From: an uncultured Bacilli bacterium
GTDB taxonomy: Bacteria; Bacillota_I; Bacilli_A; RFN20; CAG-288
Direction: 5' to 3'
NCBI GenBank assembly: GCA_934725685.1
Contig: CAKVBX010000024.1
Span: 1-25,402 of the forward strand
Length of the DNA stretch: 25,402 bases
The translations under genes and the position numbers were made by a program. Positions 15,729-23,109 of the stretch are shown here, one piece after another; position 1 is the stretch's first letter; each line of letters starts with the position of its first letter. Below the pieces are notes generated by a model, which saw nothing but the letters and a program-made list of their open reading frames with translations, did no database searches and was not told where the DNA came from.

Positions 15729-16826
15729 ATGAAAATCACACTAAATCAAGCGGAAAACGAAAAACTAATCGAATATTTCAAACAGAATGACAGGAATTTC
15801 GAGGCTAGCAACCAGTACAATTCTTTTCTTACGGAATGCTATGATTATTTCACTGCCGATGATGTCAGAAAATGCCAGGCTGACGGCTCCGATGAGGAGA
15901 CCGCCCTCTCTTCTCTCTTCTATTCCTTTGTCCAGTACAACGATGAAAACGATGATGATGGATTAGTCCGTTACTGTGATTTCGGACATTTTCGCATTCT
16001 GGATGAGAAAGAATTTCTTTCCAATCCCTATCTGAAAATCGTAAAGTTCAAGGATTCCAAGTTCCGAGGATGCAGTCTTCTCCATAATTATTATGCGCCA
16101 TTTGAACTCTTCCCCTATCAGGGGACAGAGACATTGGACGGCTATCGGGAGTTATCCCCAATCGGCTGTTTCCGCACCAAGGTTCCCTATGTCATTCTGA
16201 CAGACGGCACCGACAATATCTGGATGAGCATCACCCCTTACGAAGTCAACACGATGAAAAGAAGCATCGAGGAAGCGGCAGGCAACGTTCTGACCTTCGG
16301 CCTCGGGCTCGGTTATTTCGCCTTCATGGCAGCGCAGAAGAAAGAAGTGAAATCCGTCACCATTGTGGAACGGGACTCAAGTATCATCGCACTCTTCAAG
16401 GAAAAGATTCTTCCTTCCTTCCCGGAGAAGGACAAAATAACAATCGTCAAGGATGATGCCTTCCGCCGCTTCCCGGAATCAGGAAAATACGATTATATCT
16501 TCGTCGACATCTATCGTGCCGCGGAGGATGCCCTTCCTTTCTATCTGAAGTTCAGAAAGATGGAGGAGGGTTTGCACCTTTCCCACCCTGTCTCCTATTG
16601 GATTGAAGGCTCCATCTTCGCCCTGATGCGCCGCTATCTTCTGACATTTCTCATGGAACAGGAAGCGGAACTCGGGGAAGCTTTCTACAAGCGGGATACG
16701 AGCGAAAACGGAAAACTGATGTATCGCCTTTATCTGTATTTCAAGGATACGGAGATTAACCACATCGAGGAAATCGAAAGTCTCCTTACTGACGAGAGCA
16801 TCCGAAAGCTCGCCGGAAAGTTGTAA
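15729..16826 (+). CDS. SAM-dependent methyltransferase / spermidine-synthase-like protein
   Basis: I place the start at 15729 (MKITLNQAENEKL), 8-9 nt after AAGGAGAT, giving 365 residues; an upstream in-frame ATG at 15651 would add 26 unlikely residues. Residues 1-150 match nothing I recognise. Residues 185-260 read like a class I Rossmann methyltransferase: GLGLGYF (191-197), acidic Glu214 after strand 2, DDAF (242-245) and YDYIFVD (254-260). The overall layout resembles spermidine synthases, but their catalytic aspartate signature is not evident, so substrate and activity are unknown. It is divergent from rpsJ and ends in a shared terminator. Confidence 0.75.
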   Translation: MKITLNQAENEKLIEYFKQNDRNFEASNQYNSFLTECYDYFTADDVRKCQADGSDEETALSSLFYSFVQYNDENDDDGLVRYCDFGHFRILDEKEFLSNPYLKIVKFKDSKFRGCSLLHNYYAPFELFPYQGTETLDGYRELSPIGCFRTKVPYVILTDGTDNIWMSITPYEVNTMKRSIEEAAGNVLTFGLGLGYFAFMAAQKKEVKSVTIVERDSSIIALFKEKILPSFPEKDKITIVKDDAFRRFPESGKYDYIFVDIYRAAEDALPFYLKFRKMEEGLHLSHPVSYWIEGSIFALMRRYLLTFLMEQEAELGEAFYKRDTSENGKLMYRLYLYFKDTEINHIEEIESLLTDESIRKLAGKL

Positions 16827-16838
16827 AGCCGCAAATCA

Positions 16839-16870
16839 ATAGAAAAAGCCTCTTTCGAGGCTTTTTCTAT
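16839..16870. terminator. Bidirectional intrinsic terminator between convergent genes
   Basis: ATAGAAAAAGCCTC, a TTTC loop, and GAGGCTTTTTCTAT form a perfect 14-bp stem. The A and T runs at its ends supply a T-tract for either direction. It serves the plus-strand methyltransferase gene (stop at 16826) and the minus-strand operon; the TAG of the minus-strand channel gene (16869-16867) lies inside the stem. Confidence 0.92.
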
Positions 16871-17811
16871 TTGTCATCCAATTTGATTCTCTTTTCGGGG
16901 AACCGGATGCCGTTCTGTTTCATTGTGAGAAGCACCGCTTCGCGGACAGAAAAGTAAAGATCCCAAAAATCCCGGTTCTTGGCATAGCAACGGATGGAAA
17001 GAATGATAGAGTATTCATCAATCGTGTCAACAACAACGCTGGGAGTCGGGTCTTGCAGTGCGCGTCCGTCCTTTGCAATCGTAGCAAGAATCAATTCTCT
17101 GGCTTTCTGAACATCAGTATCGACATGGACAGCGATTGTCATAACGACTCTTCTTGTCGGATTGAGGGTATAGTTCGTGATGACACCCTGAAGGAGTTTG
17201 TTGTTCGGAATGACGACATGCTGATTATCGTAGGTTTCCATCGTTGTGGCGATAAGGCCGACCGAGGAGACCGTCCCTTCACAAGTTCCGAAGGCGTGAA
17301 CGACCTGGATGTAATCTCCCGTCTTGAAGTATCCGGATTTCAGTAAGACGACACCGGAAGCAAAGGCAGAAATGAGATCCTGAAGGGAAAGACCGATAGC
17401 GACCGTTCCGGCGGAAATGATGGAGGAGAGGGAGGTAAGATCTACTTTGAGAATGATCAGAACCAACACGGCGAGTCCGAGGTTCAAAAGCACATTCGTG
17501 ACTGATAAAGAGAAGGTCTTGACGGAAACATCAACAGCGAGCTTGTTGTTGATGCCGAAGATTTTTCTCAGAATCCGGATAAAGAGTTTGACGATGAACC
17601 GTCCTAAGATAAGGACACAGATTGCGATGATGAGACGGCTGATAGGGTTGAGGCCCGAGGTATCGCTCTTGACAAACCAATTTTGGATATCCTGTCCAAG
17701 CTTTACCCAAAAGTTGCAAAAATCGTTCCAATTCATGGCTTTAATGATACCGACTCCGGATTCAAAAGTAAAGCGCACCGATGAAAATCGGAGCAAATTG
17801 GCCAGAAGCAT
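16867..17811 (-). CDS. mscS: Small-conductance mechanosensitive channel (MscS family)
   Basis: This integral membrane protein should release solutes on osmotic downshock. Hydrophobic helices lie near residues 58-80 and 105-125. The pore helix TM3 (TVAIGLSLQDLISAFASGVVLL, about residues 137-158) carries small residues as in MscS. A beta domain follows (TGDYIQV, then TCEGTVSSVGLIATTM) and NHVVIPN-like HVVIPNNKLL. The start is uncertain: 17811 has AAGGGAG in front; ATG 17736 (MNWNDF) better matches family N-termini but lacks a close binding site. It is the last gene of the redox operon, 29 nt after the cupin gene. Confidence 0.88.
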   Translation of the reverse strand: MLLANLLRFSSVRFTFESGVGIIKAMNWNDFCNFWVKLGQDIQNWFVKSDTSGLNPISRLIIAICVLILGRFIVKLFIRILRKIFGINNKLAVDVSVKTFSLSVTNVLLNLGLAVLVLIILKVDLTSLSSIISAGTVAIGLSLQDLISAFASGVVLLKSGYFKTGDYIQVVHAFGTCEGTVSSVGLIATTMETYDNQHVVIPNNKLLQGVITNYTLNPTRRVVMTIAVHVDTDVQKARELILATIAKDGRALQDPTPSVVVDTIDEYSIILSIRCYAKNRDFWDLYFSVREAVLLTMKQNGIRFPEKRIKLDDK

Positions 17812-17840
17812 GGCTCCCTTCTTTGTTTAATGGCTCATTC

Positions 17841-18566
17841 TTACTCATCGAGGAGTCTATAGTATGAATCATCAACGGGTTCACACCATTCATTCGATGC
17901 ATTCTCTGCCGGGATTTCCAGTGCGATGTGCGTGAACCAATGGTCCTTCGTTGCGCCGTGCCAATGCTTGATTTCCGGAGCGATATAGACGACATCGCCA
18001 GGGGAAAGTCGCCTCGGTTTTTCACGCCACTGCTGATACCAGCCTTCTCCGTCGGTGCAGAGAAGAATCTGGCCACCTTTATGATGGATGTGCCAATTGT
18101 TCCGGCAACCTGGTTCAAAGGTCACATTGAAGGCCTTGACACCCTGTAGATTAAGCAGCTTCAGATAGGATTTGCCGATAAAATACTGTTGGAAGGCGGT
18201 ATTCTCTTCGCCCAAGCCGAACAGGGAATTGGGGCTGTTCATGGATTCCGAATCCTGGTACACGTCACGGACGAGAGGGAAGACGGCCCAAGCATTCGGC
18301 CAGCCGACATAGAAGGCAAGATGGGTGATAATCTCCACCATCTCTTCCTTGGTGACGCCATGATTTCTTGCATTGGCAATGTGATACTTCAAAGAGTCAT
18401 CGAAAATACCTTTGCTCATCAGGGCAGTGACCGTGATGATGCTGCGGTCACGAAGAGATAATTTATCCTCTCTTTCCCATATTTCGCCGAAAAGGACATC
18501 ATCGTTGAGATGGGCAAATTCCGGTGCGATATCACCTAATTTCGTTCTTCCTGCTATCTGTTTCAT
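17841..18566 (-). CDS. Carboxymuconolactone decarboxylase-like / cupin fusion protein
   Basis: The 241-residue protein has two modules. Residues 5-105 resemble the carboxymuconolactone decarboxylase/AhpD-like helical fold (DRSIITVTALMSKG, LKYHIANARNHGVTKEEM, HLAFYVGWPNAW), without the CxxC of peroxidase-active AhpD. Residues 140-220 are a cupin barrel: WHIHH (158-162) and H201/H203 are likely metal ligands, and GDVVYIAPEIKHWHG is the second motif. Such fusions are common in gut Firmicutes beside reductases; their substrate is unknown. Its start lies 4 nt after the preceding stop, with GGGAGG inside that gene's last codons. Confidence 0.85.
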   Translation of the reverse strand: MKQIAGRTKLGDIAPEFAHLNDDVLFGEIWEREDKLSLRDRSIITVTALMSKGIFDDSLKYHIANARNHGVTKEEMVEIITHLAFYVGWPNAWAVFPLVRDVYQDSESMNSPNSLFGLGEENTAFQQYFIGKSYLKLLNLQGVKAFNVTFEPGCRNNWHIHHKGGQILLCTDGEGWYQQWREKPRRLSPGDVVYIAPEIKHWHGATKDHWFTHIALEIPAENASNEWCEPVDDSYYRLLDE

Positions 18567-18570
18567 ACTA

Positions 18571-19110
18571 TTATAGTTTCCTCCCTAATTCATACGCTTC
18601 TTTCATGACTTCACGATGGTCTTCTGCACTTCTGGGATCACTGATTCCGTATCCTTTCACAATGCCTTTCAATGAAGCCTCCGGGAAGCAATCCACCCAG
18701 CCTTGAAGGCCCTGATAGGCTCGGTCAAAGGTGTCTTTCTCCTCCTCTGCCGCCGTGGCGATCAGATAGATATCTCGAAAATGATAATTCGACTCATAAA
18801 GCGGATTGAGTCTATCGAGCAATGTCTTAAGCTGACCACACAACTCAAAATAATAAATAGGAGTTGCAAAAACGATAACATCCGCATTTCTTACGGATTC
18901 TATTATGTCAGCAACATCATCCTTGATGATACATATCCCAGTTTTCTGGCAAGAGAGACATCCTCTGCAGAATTCGATTCTCTTTCCTTTGAGGGAGAGA
19001 AATTCCACTTCGTTTCCGCTTTCGAGTGCTCCTCTTTGGCATTCCTTTGCCAAGATTTCTGAATTCGACCCCGTACGGATGCTAGAAGAAATAATAACTA
19101 CTTTTTTCAT
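18571..19110 (-). CDS. NADPH-dependent FMN reductase / iron-sulfur flavoprotein-like oxidoreductase
   Basis: The 179-residue protein has the flavodoxin-like fold: an N-terminal strand with the phosphate loop SSSIRTGSNSEILA (residues 8-21) and ATPIYYFELCGQLKTLLDR near the flavin ring. Cys48, Cys51, Cys54 and Cys60 form CX2CX2CX5C, the spacing known for the [4Fe-4S] cluster of archaeal iron-sulfur flavoprotein (Isf). A quinone or electrophile reductase role is plausible from the operon. Its ATG overlaps the stop of the upstream flavodoxin frame as ATGA, and AAAGGAG lies in front. Confidence 0.85.
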   Translation of the reverse strand: MKKVVIISSSIRTGSNSEILAKECQRGALESGNEVEFLSLKGKRIEFCRGCLSCQKTGICIIKDDVADIIESVRNADVIVFATPIYYFELCGQLKTLLDRLNPLYESNYHFRDIYLIATAAEEEKDTFDRAYQGLQGWVDCFPEASLKGIVKGYGISDPRSAEDHREVMKEAYELGRKL

Positions 19111-19735
19111 TGTTTATCTCCTTTCATAACAATATGTTTTACCCAATCATCAATTTCATCCTGTGACACAGAAGTAGAGAACCTTCTTACATCCAAGGCA
19201 ATGACTCCCGGCTTTGCCGCTCTTATTTCTGTCACACTTGCCGTGATGGAGATAGAACCGGAGGTACCGAAGGAGACAATGGTCTCGCCGCCGAAGTCAT
19301 AGGATTCCAAAAAAGTGAAGATGATTCTCGGAGCCTTTCCCCACCAGATTGGATAACCGAGAAAGACGGTCTCGAAACCTGTCAAATCAAACCTGCCCTT
19401 TATCTCAGGCCTTGCCGCATGATCGTTCTGTTCCCGATTGGTACGGCAATCAGAATCCTGATAATTGAGGTCCTCTTCCGTATAAGCCACAGCAGGAATG
19501 ATCCGCCTTTCCGTCACATTCAGAGAGCCGGCGATTTTCTTCCAACACCTTCTGTGGAATTTGTACATGAAAAATCAAAGACACCAAGATTGTTTTCCTT
19601 TTCCGGCATTTCGGTTGTAGCCTCAGTTTTCTGTTCTGTCATTTCCGATTCCTTATTGACGTTCTCCCTATCGTTGGATGTGCAGGATATTGTAAGAAAG
19701 AACGGAAACAGGGGCATTGCATTTTTCAGTTTCAT
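19107..19735 (-). pseudogene. Lipoprotein flavodoxin, interrupted by a one-base frameshift
   Basis: The start at 19735 has a perfect AAGGAGG 5 nt upstream. The first frame gives a signal MKLKNAMPLFPFFLTISC with a lipobox-like cysteine, an acidic linker, then FSCTNSTEGVG, the flavodoxin FMN phosphate loop. It then reads out to a TGA at 19522-19520. The continuation KKIAGSLNVTERRIIPAVAYTEEDLNYQD...LGYPIWWGKAPRI lies one frame over. One extra A in the run near 19534-19542 would restore 209 residues. Either the gene is broken or the base is a sequence error. It heads the operon facing merR. Confidence 0.82.
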
Positions 19736-19772
19736 AGTTACCTCCTTGGATTGTGTCACATTTTCGATTATT

Positions 19773-19803
19773 ATTTTATTGCCTCAAGTCAGCTTGAGGT
19801 CAA
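19773..19803 (-). promoter_or_regulatory. MerR-type promoter/operator of the redox operon
   Basis: On the minus strand -35 TTGACC (19803-19798) and -10 TAAAAT (19778-19773) are 19 bp apart. A perfect palindrome CCTCAAG-TCAG-CTTGAGG (19782-19799) fills most of the spacer. An over-long 19-bp spacer with the operator between the boxes is the hallmark of promoters that MerR-family activators untwist. The divergent MerR gene starts 22 bp away. Autoregulation is likely because the site also lies upstream of that gene. Confidence 0.85.
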
Positions 19804-19824
19804 GAGTTTTTTTGGAGGTTTTCT

Positions 19825-20274
19825 ATGTATACCATCGGTCAGGTTTCAAAAATGATGCATCTACCGATTCCGACCATCCGTTATTACGATGAGGAAGGTC
19901 TTCTCATCGACATCAAAAGGGACGGGAGCGGAAAGCGGATTTTCGATGACAGAGATCTTAGTGCGCTCAACATGATCGGCTGTCTCAAGAAGAGTGGGCT
20001 CACAATCCACGAGATCAGGGATTTCATGGAGCTCTGCAAACTCGGAAATGACAGCCTAAAGGACAGGCTATCGTTTTTCATCAGACAAGAGCAGAATGTG
20101 GTCTCAGAAATCCAAGCACTGGAAAAATGTCTTGCCTTAGTTCAATTCAAACAGTGGTACTACCAAACTGCCGTTAATCACCATGACGAAAGCTATGTCA
20201 AATCTCTGAAGTTCGAGAACTATCCAAAAGAAATCCAGGAACTGTATCTGAAATCACATCCGAAACAGAAGTGA
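19825..20274 (+). CDS. MerR-family transcriptional regulator, AdhR/NmlR-like
   Basis: The 149-residue protein has the N-terminal winged helix-turn-helix YTIGQVSKMMHLPIPTIRYYD and the following wing, then a dimerising coiled helix (about residues 75-110). Cys53 in MIGCLKKSG lies where AdhR/NmlR proteins carry the redox- or aldehyde-sensing cysteine; Cys71 and Cys102 are additional. GGAGG lies 6 nt before the ATG. It diverges from the flavodoxin-reductase operon across the 19-bp-spacer promoter, so it probably activates that operon in response to thiol-reactive compounds. No clear terminator follows; it converges on the next gene 28 nt away. Confidence 0.92.
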   Translation: MYTIGQVSKMMHLPIPTIRYYDEEGLLIDIKRDGSGKRIFDDRDLSALNMIGCLKKSGLTIHEIRDFMELCKLGNDSLKDRLSFFIRQEQNVVSEIQALEKCLALVQFKQWYYQTAVNHHDESYVKSLKFENYPKEIQELYLKSHPKQK

Positions 20275-20302
20275 CAAAAAGTCTCTCCCCTAGTGCACCA
20301 GC

Positions 20303-21121
20303 TTATTTCGCGGTGACGACTTTATTGTTGTCAGTCAAGAACTTTCGGAGGCTATCTTCAAATTCGCGATAGGAATGAAGACTGATTTTCAGTTCATCCT
20401 CAAATGCAGAGAAATCATAGTAGTCATCCAATAATCCATCAAATCCGATGTAACCAACCGACTCAACGATATCAGAGATGGTCTTCCCCGAGATACTTTC
20501 GATCATCTCGATGGCTTTCCGATGGAGTTTCTCGATTCTCAGCATCTGAGAATCAACAATCTCGATTGCTAAATAATCATCCAAATCGAGTTCTCCATCC
20601 TTCAGATGTTCAAAGACAGAATAAAGGGTATCATCCGGAACGGCAAGGATTTCCAAGGCGAGCTTGCACTGGAGTGTCTCGACCATTTTCTGTGGGAGAG
20701 TGCTCTTAACAAAGCCCCCTCGTACAATTTTAAGGTAATCCATATAATGAAATTTCGGATTTGCAAAATAGAGTTCTTCGTCCTGTTCGACTCGCTCTTT
20801 TGCCCTGTCATAAATCGATTCGAGTTCCGCTTCCGGATCGGCAGAGACTAGGGAACAGAGTGATTCGAGAAACTCAGGTTCCGGGTCATCTGTAAATGAA
20901 AGATTGTTATTACATAAGAGGAGTCCGTTCTGATAGACGCTATCTATCTCGTAATAGCCTTCCTCAAAGAGCCATGCGATCAGATCTGCTTTCTTATCAA
21001 ACCCAGACAGAATGATGCCATCTTCTTTTTTAAGGCTTTTCTTTGACTTGACGGAAAATGTATAGGTGTGGTTCGTGGAGCTATTGGTTTCAAAGACATT
21101 TCTTCTGATCGTGGTTCTCAT
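20303..21121 (-). CDS. Uncharacterised protein with N-terminal FETNSS-type motif, partner of a radical SAM protein
   Basis: This 272-residue, acidic protein starts MRTTIRRNVFETNSSTNHTY, with residues 10-15 reading FETNSS and H18 shortly after. I recall a recurring N-terminal F-E-T-N-S-S-x-x-H signature in uncharacterised proteins of Firmicutes and their phages; no function is known to me. The remainder is predicted soluble, helical and rich in Asp/Glu, with no signal peptide or membrane segment. GAGG lies 7 nt before the ATG. Its first 32 nt overlap the end of the radical SAM gene, so it is translationally tied to it. It could be a substrate, a partner or a separately acting protein. Confidence 0.8.
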   Translation of the reverse strand: MRTTIRRNVFETNSSTNHTYTFSVKSKKSLKKEDGIILSGFDKKADLIAWLFEEGYYEIDSVYQNGLLLCNNNLSFTDDPEPEFLESLCSLVSADPEAELESIYDRAKERVEQDEELYFANPKFHYMDYLKIVRGGFVKSTLPQKMVETLQCKLALEILAVPDDTLYSVFEHLKDGELDLDDYLAIEIVDSQMLRIEKLHRKAIEMIESISGKTISDIVESVGYIGFDGLLDDYYDFSAFEDELKISLHSYREFEDSLRKFLTDNNKVVTAK

Positions 21122-22010
21122 ACTGGTACCTCACTTGATGAAACATGGTTCGGATATCATCGGTCAACGGGAAGCGCCGTTTTTCTTCTGTGATGGAATT
21201 GACGGCAAATTCTTTTTTCACCGCATCGATATACATTGTAAACTGACCTTCGTCCCCCATAAAGTGTTTTCGGAAATCTTCTTCCGAAACAAAATGTTCA
21301 ATGTCGAGAAGACGCATCGCTTCATTGTCGAGACTGATGACTTGGAAGTGATTCTGGATTTCGGAGAAGATTTCTTTCACCTCATCGGTTTTCTTCTCGA
21401 CTTTAGAAGAATAGAAGTCGTTTCCTCTTCCGAAGCGCTTATAGCCGAGAAGCAGAATTTTCAGGGAATGGTCCGACAGGTCTTCTAAAACCTGTCTTCC
21501 ATGAATGCCGAGTATCAGGTGAAGAACCGCATTGGGATTCTTCTCACAGAAACTTAAGAGTTCTTCGGTTTTAGACTGATAAGAGATCCCGATTCCATAA
21601 ATCAGTTTCCGGTCAATCAGTGACTGAACGAAATCAAGTCTTCGGAACAGATGGTCCTGTCTTACTGTGATATTGCAAACGATACCCTGTTTCTTCATCC
21701 GGGAAAGGAAATCTTCCAGTTTGGGATGTGTGAGCGGATTCCCGCCGCCAATCGCCAGTTCCATACCAGTATGTAGGGTAGAGAAAAAAGCAAGACTCAA
21801 ATCAGCCGGAACGCCATTCCGGTTCGAGTTCTCATGACACATCGGGCAGTCGCCATCACAATACGAAGTGATCTTCAGATCAATGTTTTCCGGAAACTTC
21901 GGCTGAAATTCCGCCGCTGGCAGAATTCTCACTTTTGTCCCGTCCTCATACAGACGGACAAAATAGTTGCCGTTTCGATAGGTCTTCAGAAGTGCTTTCT
22001 TTCCACTCAT
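21090..22010 (-). CDS. Compact radical SAM protein
   Basis: The 306-residue protein carries CDGDCPMC with Cys51, Cys55 and Cys58 as the canonical Cx3Cx2C [4Fe-4S]/SAM site, then GGGNPLTH (88-95) in place of the GGEP motif that binds the SAM methionine. Only three other cysteines (112, 145, 305) exist, so there is no SPASM or twitch domain. GYKRFGRGNDFY (170-181) is a notable segment. A beta-rich start YRNGNYFVRLYEDGTKVRI precedes the barrel. GAGG lies 8 nt before the ATG. It is followed by an overlapping gene with the FETNSS motif, and no transporter or protease is adjacent. Confidence 0.88.
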   Translation of the reverse strand: MSGKKALLKTYRNGNYFVRLYEDGTKVRILPAAEFQPKFPENIDLKITSYCDGDCPMCHENSNRNGVPADLSLAFFSTLHTGMELAIGGGNPLTHPKLEDFLSRMKKQGIVCNITVRQDHLFRRLDFVQSLIDRKLIYGIGISYQSKTEELLSFCEKNPNAVLHLILGIHGRQVLEDLSDHSLKILLLGYKRFGRGNDFYSSKVEKKTDEVKEIFSEIQNHFQVISLDNEAMRLLDIEHFVSEEDFRKHFMGDEGQFTMYIDAVKKEFAVNSITEEKRRFPLTDDIRTMFHQVRYQYENHDQKKCL

Positions 22011-22029
22011 CTCTGTTTCCTCTAGGAAA

Positions 22030-22059
22030 AGTGTAACACATGTAAACTTCTCTCACCAA
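22030..22059 (-). promoter_or_regulatory. Possible promoter of the radical SAM / FETNSS pair
   Basis: On the minus strand TTGGTG (22059-22054), an 18-bp spacer and TACACT (22035-22030) lie just downstream of the HxlR terminator; TGT directly before TACACT gives an extended -10. The -35 is weak. The position after a terminator supports a separate transcription unit. Confidence 0.4.
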
Positions 22060-22077
22060 CAGAAACTGGATAAACTG

Positions 22078-22101
22078 AAAAGAGAGTCACTCAGGACTCT
22101 C
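22078..22101 (-). terminator. Intrinsic terminator after the HxlR gene
   Basis: On the minus strand GAGAGTC, a six-base loop and GACTCTC are followed by TTTT. The stop codon of the HxlR gene lies in the loop. It separates the NAD(P)-binding/HxlR pair from the radical SAM pair downstream. Confidence 0.8.
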
Positions 22102-22417
22102 CGTTTCTTTTCTTCAATTCGTTACCCCATGCTTTCATCGCTTCGATGACAGGTGAAAGGGATTTTCCGAATTCCGTCAGGGAATACTCAACCTTCGGAG
22201 GCACGACAGGGTAGACTTTTCGGGCGATAAGACCGTCGCTTTCCATCTCCCTGAGCTGCTGTGTCAGCATCTTCTGCGTGACCGGCGCCAGCGATTTCTT
22301 CAGTTCGCTGAACCGTTTCGTTCCCGAAAGAAGATCGCGAATGATGAGAATTTTCCATTTGTCGGAAATATAATTGAGGCAGGTGGCAACAGGACAGGCC
22401 GTGATTTTATCATTCAT
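22091..22417 (-). CDS. HxlR-family winged-helix transcriptional regulator
   Basis: I start at 22417 (MNDKITACPVATCL), preceded by AGGGGGAAAGC; a longer frame from 22474 has no good site and would overlap the upstream gene. The 108-residue protein contains the HxlR core DKWKILIIRDLLSGTKRFSELKKSL, broken here as residues 19-43, and TQKMLTQQLREMESDGLI. Cys8 sits where YodB and HypR carry the N-terminal cysteine that senses disulfide stress or quinones; Cys13 is a second. It follows an NAD(P)-binding oxidoreductase-like gene, a frequent pairing for redox-sensing HxlR repressors. Confidence 0.92.
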   Translation of the reverse strand: MNDKITACPVATCLNYISDKWKILIIRDLLSGTKRFSELKKSLAPVTQKMLTQQLREMESDGLIARKVYPVVPPKVEYSLTEFGKSLSPVIEAMKAWGNELKKRNGES

Positions 22418-22457
22418 CTTGCTTTCCCCCTTTGAAGAGAGTATACCACAAACGGAA

Positions 22458-23087
22458 TTAACGGGAAGCGACACTGATTCTCTGTCTCAGATATTTTCCG
22501 CTCAATATGACATCAACCATGCAGAGAGCATAATCAGCATAAGAGATTTCACTTTCTCCCTTAGCATTGACCATCAAGTGTTCCCCACCGAGCTGGTACT
22601 CACCGGTCCGTTCTCCATCCGCGACGAAATTACAGGCAGGAGAGACATAAGTCCAAAGGAGGTCCTTCGATTCACGGAGTGCTTTCAGTCCTTCCCCGTG
22701 GGCATTGGATAACGGCTTCCAACTATCCGGGAAATCAGGTCCCATGTCGACGGTGAGTGTTTCCTCGTCATTGACATAAAGGCTTCCCGCTCCACCGACA
22801 ACATAAAGCGGAATCTTTGTCGAAGAAAGAATTTCAGCAAGACGCTTCATCACGGAAGTAATGTTTCCGATTGTCTCAGCAGTCCATCCTCCAACAGCGT
22901 CGACGACGGCATCAAAAGAGGAAAGATCCTCTTTTGTCAGAAGGTTGGCATCCTTAGAGATAAAGAACTTGGCTTCACTTCTGTTTTCCCCTTTAGCGAC
23001 GCCCGTGACTTCAACTCCACGGCTCATGGCCTCTTTCACGATGAGGGAACCGACTCTTCCATTCGATCCGATAACAGCAATTTTCAT
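22458..23087 (-). CDS. NAD(P)-binding oxidoreductase-like protein (NmrA/SDR-type)
   Basis: The start is set at ATG 23087 (MKIAVIGSNGRVG), 10 nt after GGAG; a TTG two codons upstream is less likely. The 209-residue protein begins with a Rossmann strand and GxxGxxG (GSNGRVG, residues 7-13). DAVVDAVGGW and PLYVVGGAGSLYVND follow the pattern of small atypical short-chain dehydrogenase proteins such as YhfK/NmrA-like flavin or quinone reductase relatives. No YxxxK catalytic pair is obvious. It precedes hxlR by 40 nt, and both are probably controlled by that regulator. Confidence 0.85.
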   Translation of the reverse strand: MKIAVIGSNGRVGSLIVKEAMSRGVEVTGVAKGENRSEAKFFISKDANLLTKEDLSSFDAVVDAVGGWTAETIGNITSVMKRLAEILSSTKIPLYVVGGAGSLYVNDEETLTVDMGPDFPDSWKPLSNAHGEGLKALRESKDLLWTYVSPACNFVADGERTGEYQLGGEHLMVNAKGESEISYADYALCMVDVILSGKYLRQRISVASR

Positions 23088-23109
23088 TAGCAATAAGCTC
23101 CTTGTTCTG

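Noticed and set aside
15539..15739. Minus-strand frame of 66 codons upstream of rpsJ
   Set aside because: It overlaps the promoter and the start of the divergent gene, and its lysine-rich sequence reflects an AT-rich tract.
19534..19542. Programmed -1 frameshift in the flavodoxin gene
   Set aside because: The A-run could allow slipping, but AGA AAA is not a classic slippery heptamer and no stimulatory hairpin is evident. A missing base is simpler.
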